From positions 620,001 through 684,000 of the forward strand of contig NZ_FQUQ01000001.1 in NCBI RefSeq assembly GCF_900129215.1: 64,000 bases of DNA. The letters run 5' to 3'. The DNA comes from Pedobacter caeni (GTDB lineage: Bacteria; Bacteroidota; Bacteroidia; Sphingobacteriales; Sphingobacteriaceae). The translations under genes and the position numbers were made by a program. Of the stretch, positions 8,755 to 17,157 are shown piece by piece. Position 1 is the stretch's first letter. Each line of letters starts with the position of its first letter. The notes beneath the pieces are model-generated. The model ran no database searches. It was not told where the DNA came from and saw only the letters and a list, made by a program, of their open reading frames with translations.

Positions 8755-8768
8755 TGAAAACGTTATCA
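8755..8768. promoter_or_regulatory. cre-like operator before GH105 gene
   Basis: TGAAAACGTTATCA fits the catabolite-response-element pattern TGWAANCGNTNWCA at every defined position. It lies 68 bases before the GH105 start codon, where a LacI/GalR-type protein could block or modulate transcription. The three sites together mark this gap as a control region for GH105 and DUF2264. Confidence 0.55.
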
Positions 8769-8836
8769 TAAACAGCCACAGAACCAAGCCCATTTCAATA
8801 CAACAGATTAAACCAACAACACACCAAATTAAACCA

Positions 8837-10201
8837 ATGAAGAAACGAACATTCTTAACCTTACTCATCCCTCTTTTGCTGAATACTGAGACCGTCCTGA
8901 GTCAGTCGCCTGTATTATCCGGTGATTCCATTTTCTATCAAATGAAAAAAGTGGCCGATTGGCAATGGCAGAACTTAGAAAGCCAGGGATGGAAAAACCC
9001 TAAAAAAGACTGGACCAGTGGAGCGATGTATACCGGAATGATGGCCTGGGCTAAACTGTCAAACGACGAAAGTTATTACCGTAAACTGATCCAGGTTGGA
9101 GAGGATAATAAGTGGGAGGTAGGGAAGTACCGTCATTTTGCTGATGATTATTGCGTAGGTCAGTTGTATTCCCAATTGTATACGATCTATAAAGATCCAA
9201 AGTATATCAGAGATTTTAAGACTTTGGCAGATACCATTACCATGCTACCACATCAGGAAGAGCTGGAATGGAAAAACAGGATCTATTTAAGAGAGTGGGC
9301 ATGGTGCGACGCTTTATTTATGGGACCTCCTGCACTGGGTTATTTAACAGAGGCAACCGGTGATCCTAAATACCTGGACAAGTCTGTGCAGTTATGGAAT
9401 AAATCAACCAGCTATCTCTACGATAAAGATGAAAACCTGTATTACAGGGACAGTCGTTATTTTGATAAAAAGGAGAAGAATGGAACTAAAGTATTCTGGG
9501 GCCGTGGCAACGGATGGGTAATCGGTGGATTGGTAAGGGTACTTTCAGTGATGCCGGAGCACCATCCGGAGCGAAAAAATCTGGAGCAGCTATTTGTGAA
9601 GATGTCGGGAAAACTGGCAGAATTGCAGCAAGCTGATGGTAGCTGGCATGCCAGTCTGCTTGATCCTCAAAGCTATCCCTCAAAAGAGACCAGTGGTACC
9701 GGATTTATTTGTTATGCAATGGCATGGGGCATCAACCATCACCTGCTTCCTGCCAAAAGCTACCTCCCTGTAGTGAATAAGGCCTGGTCGGCTATGGTAA
9801 CCTCTGTTCATCCTGATGGGAAATTAGGATATGTACAGGCACAAGGTGCTGCACCTGATAAGGTCGGATTCGAGGATACCGATGTATACGGAGTGGGAGC
9901 ATTCCTCCTTGCAGGCAGCGAAATGCTTCCATTATACCTGAACAATAGAGATCAGGTGTTCATTAAGGAAGTCTATAATGGTATTGCCAGCCCTAAACAG
10001 GAAGTGGTAGCGTTGAAATGGTTGGAGGTTTCGAAGAAAGTAAAAGGGATAAAACCTCAGCATGTTTTGGTGAGAGATGGTGCAACGGGAGTCCTGATGC
10101 CTTCCAGCATAATTTACAAAGGTAAAACGCCTCAACAGCTTCGTTTTAATGCAGCACTTTCTGGCGGAACCAGCAGATTTTTTGTGATCAGTACCAAATA
10201 A
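8837..10201 (+). CDS. GH105 unsaturated rhamnogalacturonyl/uronyl hydrolase
   Basis: This 454-residue enzyme has a signal peptide (about 1-22, TVLSQ) and a GH88/GH105 (alpha/alpha)6 barrel. These enzymes hydrate and release the 4,5-unsaturated uronic acid left at the non-reducing end by polysaccharide lyases. Visible family motifs are FADDYCVGQLY with Asp103/Asp104, REWAWCDALFMGPPAL with Asp158, and FWGRGNGWVIGGL. The late GTGFICYAMAWGI region is also typical. The DUF2264 gene starts 39 bases downstream on the same strand. GH105 implies that the substrate has been cut by a lyase, none of which is obvious nearby. Regulation is probably through the three AAACGTTT-type sites upstream. Confidence 0.92.
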   Translation: MKKRTFLTLLIPLLLNTETVLSQSPVLSGDSIFYQMKKVADWQWQNLESQGWKNPKKDWTSGAMYTGMMAWAKLSNDESYYRKLIQVGEDNKWEVGKYRHFADDYCVGQLYSQLYTIYKDPKYIRDFKTLADTITMLPHQEELEWKNRIYLREWAWCDALFMGPPALGYLTEATGDPKYLDKSVQLWNKSTSYLYDKDENLYYRDSRYFDKKEKNGTKVFWGRGNGWVIGGLVRVLSVMPEHHPERKNLEQLFVKMSGKLAELQQADGSWHASLLDPQSYPSKETSGTGFICYAMAWGINHHLLPAKSYLPVVNKAWSAMVTSVHPDGKLGYVQAQGAAPDKVGFEDTDVYGVGAFLLAGSEMLPLYLNNRDQVFIKEVYNGIASPKQEVVALKWLEVSKKVKGIKPQHVLVRDGATGVLMPSSIIYKGKTPQQLRFNAALSGGTSRFFVISTK

Positions 10202-10239
10202 TTTTATAGTCAGCAAAAAGTTAAAGAACCAACTCAGCA

Positions 10240-11499
10240 ATGAATAAACTTAAACACCTGTTTCTATTGACAGTACTTATCCTTACTGTTCATCCTCTTG
10301 TTCAGGCGCAGTCCTCAAAGAAAACGAAACTAAATCAGACAACAAGCCCGGCACAGGATCGTCTGTATTGGGCAGAATTATTGTACAAAATGTCTTCTCC
10401 GGTGATTCTAAACCTCTCCGCAGGAACATTGAAAAAGAACATGCCTGTAGAAGTTCCTCCGGGTCAGAAGACCGATTTCTTTAAAAAAGTAACCTATCTT
10501 GAAGCTGTAGGACGTACTATGGCAGGGGTAGCGCCATGGCTTGCCCTTCCGGATGATGAGACCAAAGAAGGTCAGATGCGTAAAAAATTGCGTACGGCAC
10601 TATTAGAAGGCATCAGAAATGCGGTAGACCCTGCAAATCCTGATTACCTGAATTTCAGAACGGAAAGTCAGCCTATCGTAGACGCAGCATACATGGCTCA
10701 GGCATTTTTAAGAGCACCAAAAGCGCTGTGGGATCCATTGGATGCCTTAACGAAAACCAGAATTGCCGAAGAGTTTAAATCTCTGCGTACCCGTACAGGG
10801 GCTTATAACAATTGGTTGCTTTTTGCCGGAATAAATGAAGCCTTCCTGATGACTATTGGCGAACAGCCAGATCCGGCAAGGCTGGAGTTTGCCAAAAGAA
10901 AAATCCTGGAATGGTATCAGGGAGATGGCTGGTATAGTGATGGACCGAGCTTAAGTATCGATTACTACAACTCTTATGTGATCCATCCAATGCTCGTTGA
11001 TTTTTTTAAAGTCCTGTCAGATCATAAGAAAATCAAGGATGAACTATATGGTACTGCTGTAAAACGCATGATCCGCTATTCAGAGTTTTCAGAGCGGATC
11101 ATTGGTCCTGATGGCACTTATCCACCGATGGGCAGGTCTGTAACTTATCGTACAGCGGCTTTTCAGGCTTTAGGTCAGGTGGCATTGATGGAAAAATTGC
11201 CTTCAGAAATTAGTCCTGCACAAGTCAGGTCTGCTCTTACAGCAGTCATGCACAGAATGTTTGATCAATGCGACAATTTCGACAAATCCGGTTGGCTGGT
11301 ACTGGGTTTCTGCGGTTCACAACCTGGAATCGCTGATGTATATACATCTACAGGGAGTTTGTACATGGCAACACTTGGATTTTTACCTTTAGGATTACCA
11401 GCAGATAATGTATTCTGGACAGCACCAACAGCAGACTGGACCGCAAAAAAAGCCTGGTCCGGACAGGCATTTAAAAAAGATTATCATGTAGAATATTAA
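10240..11499 (+). CDS. DUF2264-family secreted protein
   Basis: This 419-residue protein has a signal peptide (about 1-24, LVQAQ) and the alpha-helical DUF2264 pattern: KVTYLEAVGRTMAGVAPWLALP, NNWLLFAGINEAFLM, and WYSDGPSLSIDYYNSYVIHPMLVDFF. DUF2264 resembles the alpha/alpha toroid of heparinase-like lyases and GH105 enzymes and commonly accompanies pectin- or rhamnose-polysaccharide loci. Its chemistry is not established to my knowledge. It follows GH105 closely and ends at a strong hairpin, so the two form a transcription unit. A lyase activity supplying unsaturated uronates to GH105 would fit the context but is inference. Confidence 0.85.
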   Translation: MNKLKHLFLLTVLILTVHPLVQAQSSKKTKLNQTTSPAQDRLYWAELLYKMSSPVILNLSAGTLKKNMPVEVPPGQKTDFFKKVTYLEAVGRTMAGVAPWLALPDDETKEGQMRKKLRTALLEGIRNAVDPANPDYLNFRTESQPIVDAAYMAQAFLRAPKALWDPLDALTKTRIAEEFKSLRTRTGAYNNWLLFAGINEAFLMTIGEQPDPARLEFAKRKILEWYQGDGWYSDGPSLSIDYYNSYVIHPMLVDFFKVLSDHKKIKDELYGTAVKRMIRYSEFSERIIGPDGTYPPMGRSVTYRTAAFQALGQVALMEKLPSEISPAQVRSALTAVMHRMFDQCDNFDKSGWLVLGFCGSQPGIADVYTSTGSLYMATLGFLPLGLPADNVFWTAPTADWTAKKAWSGQAFKKDYHVEY

Positions 11500-11503
11500 A
11501 ATT

Positions 11504-11544
11504 ATGACCTTTTTATTTTTAATCTGTCAAAGTAAAAAGGTCAT
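11504..11544 (+). terminator. Strong intrinsic terminator after DUF2264 gene
   Basis: ATGACCTTTTTA (11504-11515) and TAAAAAGGTCAT (11533-11544) form a perfect 12-bp stem with a 17-base loop, followed by TTTTGTATTTT. It closes the GH105-DUF2264 unit. Confidence 0.85.
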
Positions 11545-11579
11545 TTTTGTATTTTGCAGCAGAATAACCAGGTTGCTAA

Positions 11580-12098
11580 ATGAAACTTATTAAATTGTCA
11601 ATATTAACTTTTTCACTATTTTTCCTGACTGGTTGCAGTGATTCAAATATTGAAAAGCAAAAGAAACCGCTCGTAAAGCAAAAACAAGTCCATAAATCCA
11701 GTATTTCAGCAGAGGATGCGGCAAAAATGGCAATGAAAAAATTTGATCAGTATTTGCCCGGAATTCTGAAAGAACATGATGCTGTTATCGACCTTCAGGA
11801 AGCCGTCACAGGGGATTTTACTGGTGATGGACTTGAAGATGTTGCCATATATTTTTCATTGGCACCTGTGGGTGGGGGGAATGCCATTGTTGGACAAGGG
11901 CTGACGTTATACAAAAATACGGGCAAAGGTGTTAAAGTGATTGCCGGATATGAACCGGATTACCTGTTTAGCTTTGATAAAATAAGTAACGGAAAAATTC
12001 ATGTCACTAAATTAGAATATTCTGAAAATGATGGCAGGTGTTGCCCCTCTATAAAAACAGCGCATACACTCACCATTTCTGGCAACACTGCTTTTTAG
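11580..12098 (+). CDS. Small lipoprotein with FG-GAP-like segment
   Basis: This 172-residue protein has a type II signal: a hydrophobic start and LTGC with the lipidated Cys at about 19. Residues about 75-90 read TGDFTGDGLEDVAIYFSL, an FG-GAP/VCBS-like calcium-loop signature (DxTGDGxxD). No enzyme motif is visible. The same kind of loop (GDLNNDNLEDLV) occurs in the secreted protein at 16403, though the two are not otherwise clearly alike. It ends 14 bases before the convergent GNAT gene. Function unknown; lipoprotein status is well supported. Confidence 0.75.
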   Translation: MKLIKLSILTFSLFFLTGCSDSNIEKQKKPLVKQKQVHKSSISAEDAAKMAMKKFDQYLPGILKEHDAVIDLQEAVTGDFTGDGLEDVAIYFSLAPVGGGNAIVGQGLTLYKNTGKGVKVIAGYEPDYLFSFDKISNGKIHVTKLEYSENDGRCCPSIKTAHTLTISGNTAF

Positions 12099-12112
12099 TA
12101 CGGAGTGATGTA

Positions 12113-12802
12113 TCAGGCTTGAATAACAACCGAAGTATAAAGACTATACAATTCCCAACCTAAGGATTGATACAATAGCTTTCCTTCTTCCGTGGCAACA
12201 AGGACTTTTTTGGAAATGCCTTTTGACAATGAAATCTTTTCAAGCTCTTTCATCAAAAATCTTCCGAGGCCCTTCCTTTGGTGATGACTTTCGGTAATTA
12301 TGCGATCATATACTGCAAAATCATCAACAAGAGCCACGCGACCTGTTGAGGCCAGTTCACCATTTTGAGCCAGGATCTTAACAACGTAAGTGGAATGATA
12401 TTCTTCAAATTCCAGGTGATAATCCTGAGATAAACTCATCTCCGGAAAATCCATAGGCCGGAAACAGGTCATCAAATAACCTTGTGGTTCAATGGTCCAG
12501 TTTCCAGGGATGTTTGGGCTTACTTCATCAACCGATGCACAGACTTTTAAAAATACCCAGGGTTCATCAATAGCTTCTGACAGCTCCTTAAAGTCATCAT
12601 TAAGTTTCGGAAATACATAACGGCTTTTTTGTTTTTCATCACCAACGTCAACCTTAAAACCTGACTTAAACCCAACAGGTAATGGCACCTTTCTTGACAA
12701 AGACCAGCCCTTAAGCCAGCTCTCAACAATCACTGAAGAAACATCTTTTTCCATTGAACTAAAGTCCGAAAAAAAATGGAATCCCTGTTTATCCACGATC
12801 AA
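12113..12802 (-). CDS. GNAT-family N-acetyltransferase
   Basis: This 229-residue protein has a C-terminal GNAT domain (about 115-225). The acetyl-CoA loop HHQRKGLGRFLMKEL is clear and is followed by LVATEEGKLLYQSLGWEL, the usual beta5-alpha4 end. The N-terminal 100 residues (WSLSRKVPLPVGFKSGFKVDVG and on) look like an additional degenerate GNAT-like region, as in two-domain members. Substrate unknown. It shares no operon with the 98-aa gene upstream, which lies 39 bases beyond its start on the same strand, although cotranscription is possible. Confidence 0.8.
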   Translation of the reverse strand: MIVDKQGFHFFSDFSSMEKDVSSVIVESWLKGWSLSRKVPLPVGFKSGFKVDVGDEKQKSRYVFPKLNDDFKELSEAIDEPWVFLKVCASVDEVSPNIPGNWTIEPQGYLMTCFRPMDFPEMSLSQDYHLEFEEYHSTYVVKILAQNGELASTGRVALVDDFAVYDRIITESHHQRKGLGRFLMKELEKISLSKGISKKVLVATEEGKLLYQSLGWELYSLYTSVVIQA

Positions 12803-12841
12803 AAAATCTGTTAACCTTATTCTTCATGTGCTTTATTGGAT

Positions 12842-13138
12842 TTAATAATCAACAATTTCGTTCTGATCAATGTTATTTATAAATAGATCTAACCATTTAT
12901 AAGCTTCTTGTTCAGTATCCTCATCAAGGGGTAAATTTGAATCAAAAGCGATAAGGTTTAACGCCTGTCCTTTTGGCAAATCCCGATTATTAATTAGATT
13001 TTTAATGTTATTCCATGTTTCTTCGGAGAGCTTTCCCGATGCTTTCAAAGCTTTAATTTCCGCAATAGCATCTCTATACTTATAATATTTAAAATGTTCT
13101 GCCAAAAGCCCCCTAAGTTGTTCTATTGTTGTATTCAT
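12842..13138 (-). CDS. Small hypothetical protein (98 aa)
   Basis: This is an acidic, mainly helical 98-residue protein without signal peptide or TM segment (MNTTIEQLRGLLAEHFKYYKYRDA...). I do not recognise the family. Its size, acidity and helical character recall small immunity-type proteins, but nothing proves this. It lies upstream of the GNAT gene on the same strand and is divergent from the 338-aa gene at 13307, with 168 bases between them. Confidence 0.6.
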   Translation of the reverse strand: MNTTIEQLRGLLAEHFKYYKYRDAIAEIKALKASGKLSEETWNNIKNLINNRDLPKGQALNLIAFDSNLPLDEDTEQEAYKWLDLFINNIDQNEIVDY

Positions 13139-13306
13139 GAATTATTGATTTTTCCGGATAACTCGTTCAGGCACTGGCAAGGTATAAACTTTTTCATCAT
13201 GTGGCAATAACTTCAATTGTTATCCATACGCTTTTTTCAGTTTGTTTACTTATCTTTCTTGTTAAAATAGAATATCAGGAATCAACTTGAAAAAGCATAT
13301 CTAATC

Positions 13307-14323
13307 ATGAAACACGAGATAGAAAGAGCCATAGATCTTTGCATTGAAGCATTGAATAACAGGAATGGGGAGGCCAGTCAGACAGTTGAGGGAGATGGGG
13401 TAAAAGTATTGGAAACGATTCATAAAATTGCGCAAACCCCTTATCAAGGCAGGGGATTGGGCATCGGCGACTTTGGATACCAGTCGTACAGAAGTTCCTG
13501 GGAAGATATTTACAAAAGATTTGAAGGTAAAAAAAATATCAGCTATTCATTAGACTGGAAAACGGCGGTATTGTGGCTTTACGACAGCGCAAATTATTCT
13601 GAAGCTAAAATTCTGACCTCTGCTCAGAAGATTGTCAATGACGATATCATCTTCAATCATATCATGAAGCACATCATGACCAATCTGGTCCTTAAAAATG
13701 AGATTGCAGAGGCGGAAAGATTGATCCCTGATTTTAAGAAGACGAAAATTTTCAAAGAGTCCGATAACCATGATCAGGGGTATTTGATTATTCTTAAACA
13801 TTATGCTTTAAAAGGAGATCCCGTAGGTTTTTTTAAGTACTTTAAACAAAGTAAACCTGCAGTAAATAAATCTGAACTGAACGAATTGAAAGATTTGTTG
13901 GTACAGTTCTTTGCAGCCTCAAATGGAATCGAAGAATCAATTGCCCTATGTCAGCACAAAAACCTTGGAAATAAATACTATTTCAGCGCCCTGGTCGCAT
14001 TTTCCGGGCAGGGAAAATATCAGGAACTCAAAGTTTTTTTTGACAAATATCCTGAATTAAAACAACCTGAAATTGAAACGGAGCTTGCAATTTTGGCTGC
14101 TGCTTATCTTGAAGCAAAGAAGAATGGCTTCGATATTGACGATGATTTTGAAGTGCTTTTTGAAAGGGCAAAAGGAGTAAATAGAAAATTACGCTGGGGA
14201 GATCTCAAGCTGCAGGATGCTATATTCTTAGATTTAGGATTAGCAAGTTCCAATGATTTGGAACGGCAAAAAAGATGTCGAAAAGCAATTAAAGACAATA
14301 GATTGAAAAAGGAACTGTTATAA
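13307..14323 (+). CDS. Hypothetical helical-repeat protein
   Basis: This cytoplasmic protein of 338 residues has no signal peptide. It is strongly alpha-helical, with repeating patterns such as WLYDSANYSEAKIL, KHYALKGDPVGFFKYFKQS and ALVAFSGQGKYQELKVFF, which suggest TPR/SEL1-like helical hairpins too degenerate to assign. A Gly-rich stretch (QGRGLGIGDFGYQSY, about residues 47-61) has no known counterpart I recognise. Neighbours give no hint of function. Codon usage and composition look like the surrounding chromosome. Confidence 0.65.
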   Translation: MKHEIERAIDLCIEALNNRNGEASQTVEGDGVKVLETIHKIAQTPYQGRGLGIGDFGYQSYRSSWEDIYKRFEGKKNISYSLDWKTAVLWLYDSANYSEAKILTSAQKIVNDDIIFNHIMKHIMTNLVLKNEIAEAERLIPDFKKTKIFKESDNHDQGYLIILKHYALKGDPVGFFKYFKQSKPAVNKSELNELKDLLVQFFAASNGIEESIALCQHKNLGNKYYFSALVAFSGQGKYQELKVFFDKYPELKQPEIETELAILAAAYLEAKKNGFDIDDDFEVLFERAKGVNRKLRWGDLKLQDAIFLDLGLASSNDLERQKRCRKAIKDNRLKKELL

Positions 14324-14527
14324 TTCAGCCTCAGATAAAAAAAATATGACAAAGTCAGTATAAACGTTTTTATCTTCAAAGCTTACGGATTCCAAACCTG
14401 TGCTAGCGAATTTTAAACAGCTCTTGTCGTTTAAGAAAATTAGACTTTCCTTTATTACCAGCATTATAAAATTGATTCGATATGGCTAAAGATGATAGAA
14501 GATATGTCATAAGAATTTTAAACCGAA

Positions 14528-14965
14528 ATGAAACTGGACTATTTAAGAAAATTGCTGTTTGCAGCCATCATCATCACTTCCATTATAGTGTTCACCATTT
14601 TGCAGGGATACTGGGTTTTGTGGGATTACCGTACGGCACCTTCTTCCGGCTGCCTGGATTGTGATATGTTTCCGGATTTGCTGTTATCCTCTTTATTGCC
14701 ACTTTTAGCAACAGGCATCTTGCACCTGACTTATTACTGGCTAAAACCAGGACTACTTTGTCGAACTGTTTTTTGTGTGATCATGCTTATCCTTTCCTGG
14801 TATGCGATAGACACCGCCATTTTTGATGAAAGAGAAGCCTCCTGGAGTACTTATACTCATATCTGGTGGATAGTATTGGAAATGTGCATTTTGCAGACAA
14901 TGGCTTTCGGATTGATTTTTGGAGGTATATATTACGCTTTACATCTTCATAAAAATTATGATTAA
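14528..14965 (+). CDS. Small membrane protein, first of a three-gene overlapping set
   Basis: This 145-residue protein has about four TM segments (residues 9-27, 48-66, 79-95 and 114-136) and a Cys motif CLDCDMFP between the first two. I do not recognise the family. Its stop codon overlaps the ATG of the next gene by 8 bases (ATGATTAA), which predicts translational coupling. The ORF that begins 46 bases earlier in another frame lacks these features and is a shadow. Confidence 0.65.
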   Translation: MKLDYLRKLLFAAIIITSIIVFTILQGYWVLWDYRTAPSSGCLDCDMFPDLLLSSLLPLLATGILHLTYYWLKPGLLCRTVFCVIMLILSWYAIDTAIFDEREASWSTYTHIWWIVLEMCILQTMAFGLIFGGIYYALHLHKNYD

Positions 14966-15575
14966 CAAGACCGGAATGCGAAAGGAAATTCTAAGAATAT
15001 ATGCCGTGGTTTCTTTATTGTTGGTTGCCGATATGACTGCTTATTATTTATATAAAATAAGTCTGCGGGGGTATTACAGTGACCTCATCCTGTTTTGGTT
15101 CTGGTTTTTGGGTACCATTGCAATCATCATCTTATTCTGGAAAAAGATAATGGCGAAAGTCCTTTTGGTGGCAATGATACTGGGCCTGATCATGAGCATT
15201 TTGCCAATGATGCTGCCGTTTTATGCGCTGGTATTGGCGATCACACCTATTGGATTAAGGATGAACAAAGACCTGAACAAAAATTACAGGGCACAAATTG
15301 TGGGGTATAGTGTAATGGCCTATCCTGTATTGCAGGTGATAGAAAAGAAAGGCATCCTCGAAAAACAAGTATTTCAGTGTGATGATTTCCAATTGCCGGA
15401 TGATCATATCGATCTGAAGATTCGTGATGCAAAAGACATCATCTTTGATCAGGAAACTGACAGAACCCTTAACCTTACTTTGTTTTATGGAGGGCCAAAC
15501 CTAAAGCTAACATTTGATAAAGCAACCGGAAACCTGATAAAGAAACCCAATCCTGCCCATGAAAATCAATTATAG
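14958..15575 (+). CDS. Membrane protein with C-terminal soluble domain
   Basis: The start is set at 14958, where ATG overlaps the previous stop. A longer in-frame start at 14919 would overlap that gene by 47 bases and is less likely. The 205-residue protein has an N-terminal membrane half with about three or four TM segments and a soluble C-terminal half (about 115-205) with LTLFYGGPNLKLTFDKATGNLIKKP. Family unknown. Its end overlaps the following gene by 17 bases, so the three genes are probably cotranscribed and may work together at the inner membrane. Confidence 0.6.
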   Translation: MINKTGMRKEILRIYAVVSLLLVADMTAYYLYKISLRGYYSDLILFWFWFLGTIAIIILFWKKIMAKVLLVAMILGLIMSILPMMLPFYALVLAITPIGLRMNKDLNKNYRAQIVGYSVMAYPVLQVIEKKGILEKQVFQCDDFQLPDDHIDLKIRDAKDIIFDQETDRTLNLTLFYGGPNLKLTFDKATGNLIKKPNPAHENQL

Positions 15576-16290
15576 AAAAGTAATTTTGTGGATAGCAATC
15601 ATCATTTGTGTTGCGGTTCTACCTGATGGAAGGATGTACTACCAGCAATATAAATTAAGCTTAGATAAGCTTCCTGATACTTACAAGACTTACGCTGAAC
15701 TGGATAGTTTGAAAGATGATGTCTATGAAGTGCTCGAAATTAATAGTGACTTAGCCGAGCCTGTAGTACAGTTGATGGACAGCAGCATAATGATTGCTTA
15801 TAAGAGTAGTATCAAGACTGAAAATGGGGATTCGACAAAAGCGATCTGGTATAAAATTAATCTGGAAGGGGAAATCGACTCCGCAAGCGGGACGGCGGCA
15901 GATGTTGCCGGTGGAAAAGAATTGAACTACCTGCAGTCGACCTATGAGATCGATACCGTTCCTGGTTTAATAAGGAGAGAATTTGTCCATAAAGAACATT
16001 GGAGTGACCGTTCATTTTGGAACCTCAGGAAAAACCTGATGTGGGGAACAGGAAATGGTTCAGGAGGAGGGGGATGGACAGGGACAAGTTATTTCCAGAT
16101 AAAAATGCCTGAAAAAACGCTTCATTTTAAGCGATTTGTCGCGATTGATGAAGACGGGGATTTTAGGGATCGTTTTTTCTATTTCGTATATCAGGTTAAA
16201 AATGGGAAATACCTGTTGTTGAGTGACCTGCCGAGTAGAAGATACTACCTGATCAGGCCAATAAAAAGATCATTAAACTCAAAAGAATGA
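15559..16290 (+). CDS. Hypothetical membrane-anchored protein
   Basis: This 243-residue protein has one N-terminal hydrophobic segment (about 7-21) and a periplasmic body. The body has an odd Gly-rich turn (WGTGNGSGGGGWTGTSYF, about 165-182) and a beta-rich end. The first 17 bases overlap the preceding gene. No family recognised. With the two upstream genes it forms a compact set of unknown envelope proteins. Confidence 0.6.
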   Translation: MKINYRKVILWIAIIICVAVLPDGRMYYQQYKLSLDKLPDTYKTYAELDSLKDDVYEVLEINSDLAEPVVQLMDSSIMIAYKSSIKTENGDSTKAIWYKINLEGEIDSASGTAADVAGGKELNYLQSTYEIDTVPGLIRREFVHKEHWSDRSFWNLRKNLMWGTGNGSGGGGWTGTSYFQIKMPEKTLHFKRFVAIDEDGDFRDRFFYFVYQVKNGKYLLLSDLPSRRYYLIRPIKRSLNSKE

Positions 16291-16402
16291 GAACTACAGG
16301 CGCTCAAAGTAATTTCCTGTTCCATAGCGTTCACATTATTTTGCACTGGATATTTAAATAAAATATTAATGGAATCATGTTTAGAAAATTAAAAAAGGGA
16401 AA

Positions 16403-16987
16403 ATGGTGAAACCTATATTTATACTAATTGTTGCCTTTCTTTTATCGTTAAGTCCGGAAAAGGTGTTTAGTCAGAATTACAATAAGCTGGTATATAATGT
16501 AAAAGGAGATTTAAACAATGACAATCTAGAAGATTTGGTGACGGTGAAAGCGGATACTGCTGACCTCCATCATCCATTTTTATTCGAAATAAAATTCCAG
16601 ACAAAAGGCGGAAAATATGTTACGGTTTTGAAATCGGAAACCGCTGTGATGGACAAATATCCGGAAGGAACCAGCAGTTCTTTATGCATTTTAGAAAGTT
16701 TGAAGGTGAACAAAGGGATGATCATATTTCGGAATCAAATGGACCGTGGGAGTATGACCCATAAATTCAGATTTCAGCATAACAATTTTGAGTTAATCGG
16801 ATATACTTATCATTACGCCGCCCCGGGAGCGATGGAGTTTGTTGATTATAATTTATCCACTGGTGAGAAGTTAGAAAAGAAAACGGAATACGAAACAGAT
16901 CAGATATTGGAGAAAAAAACAAGTATTGTAAAAATGAACCCCTTACCAAACTTGAAGAACTTTCATCCTCTTGATTTTACGTATTAA
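16403..16987 (+). CDS. Hypothetical secreted protein
   Basis: This 194-residue protein has a signal peptide (about 1-23, KVFSQ). The mature start YNVKGDLNNDNLEDLVTVKAD resembles an FG-GAP/VCBS calcium-binding loop, as in the lipoprotein at 11580. The rest shows no catalytic motif. It is 112 bases downstream of the three-gene membrane set, same strand. Function unknown. Confidence 0.65.
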   Translation: MVKPIFILIVAFLLSLSPEKVFSQNYNKLVYNVKGDLNNDNLEDLVTVKADTADLHHPFLFEIKFQTKGGKYVTVLKSETAVMDKYPEGTSSSLCILESLKVNKGMIIFRNQMDRGSMTHKFRFQHNNFELIGYTYHYAAPGAMEFVDYNLSTGEKLEKKTEYETDQILEKKTSIVKMNPLPNLKNFHPLDFTY

Positions 16988-17095
16988 AACTTAGTCTTTA
17001 TTGTAAATTTTCCCTCCATCTTGATTTTTAAAGAGAACATATAAAATTCTATTCATAATTGCAGAGAAAAATACCTTCGGAAAATAAGACTTACA

Positions 17096-17127
17096 GTTTA
17101 CTAATCAGAAGAAAGATAGTATTTTTG
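17096..17127 (+). promoter_or_regulatory. Possible promoter of the S41 peptidase gene
   Basis: TATTTTTG (17120-17127) matches the Bacteroidota -7 element TAnnTTTG. TTTA at 17096-17099, 20 bases upstream, is an imperfect -33 element. The start codon is 30 bases downstream. The rest of the 170-base gap shows nothing else. Confidence 0.4.
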
Positions 17128-17157
17128 ATATAGCATAAGCGTAACTCCCCCTATTGA

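Noticed and set aside
4023..11499. The carbohydrate cluster as a complete polysaccharide-utilisation locus
   Set aside because: No SusC/SusD pair lies beside it, and the SusCD at 30-35 kb has its own FecR/sigma genes and no hydrolases. Called only a hydrolase cluster.
14482..14664. 60-codon frame at the start of the membrane-protein set
   Set aside because: It overlaps the gene at 14528 in another frame and has a His-rich artefact sequence. A shadow.
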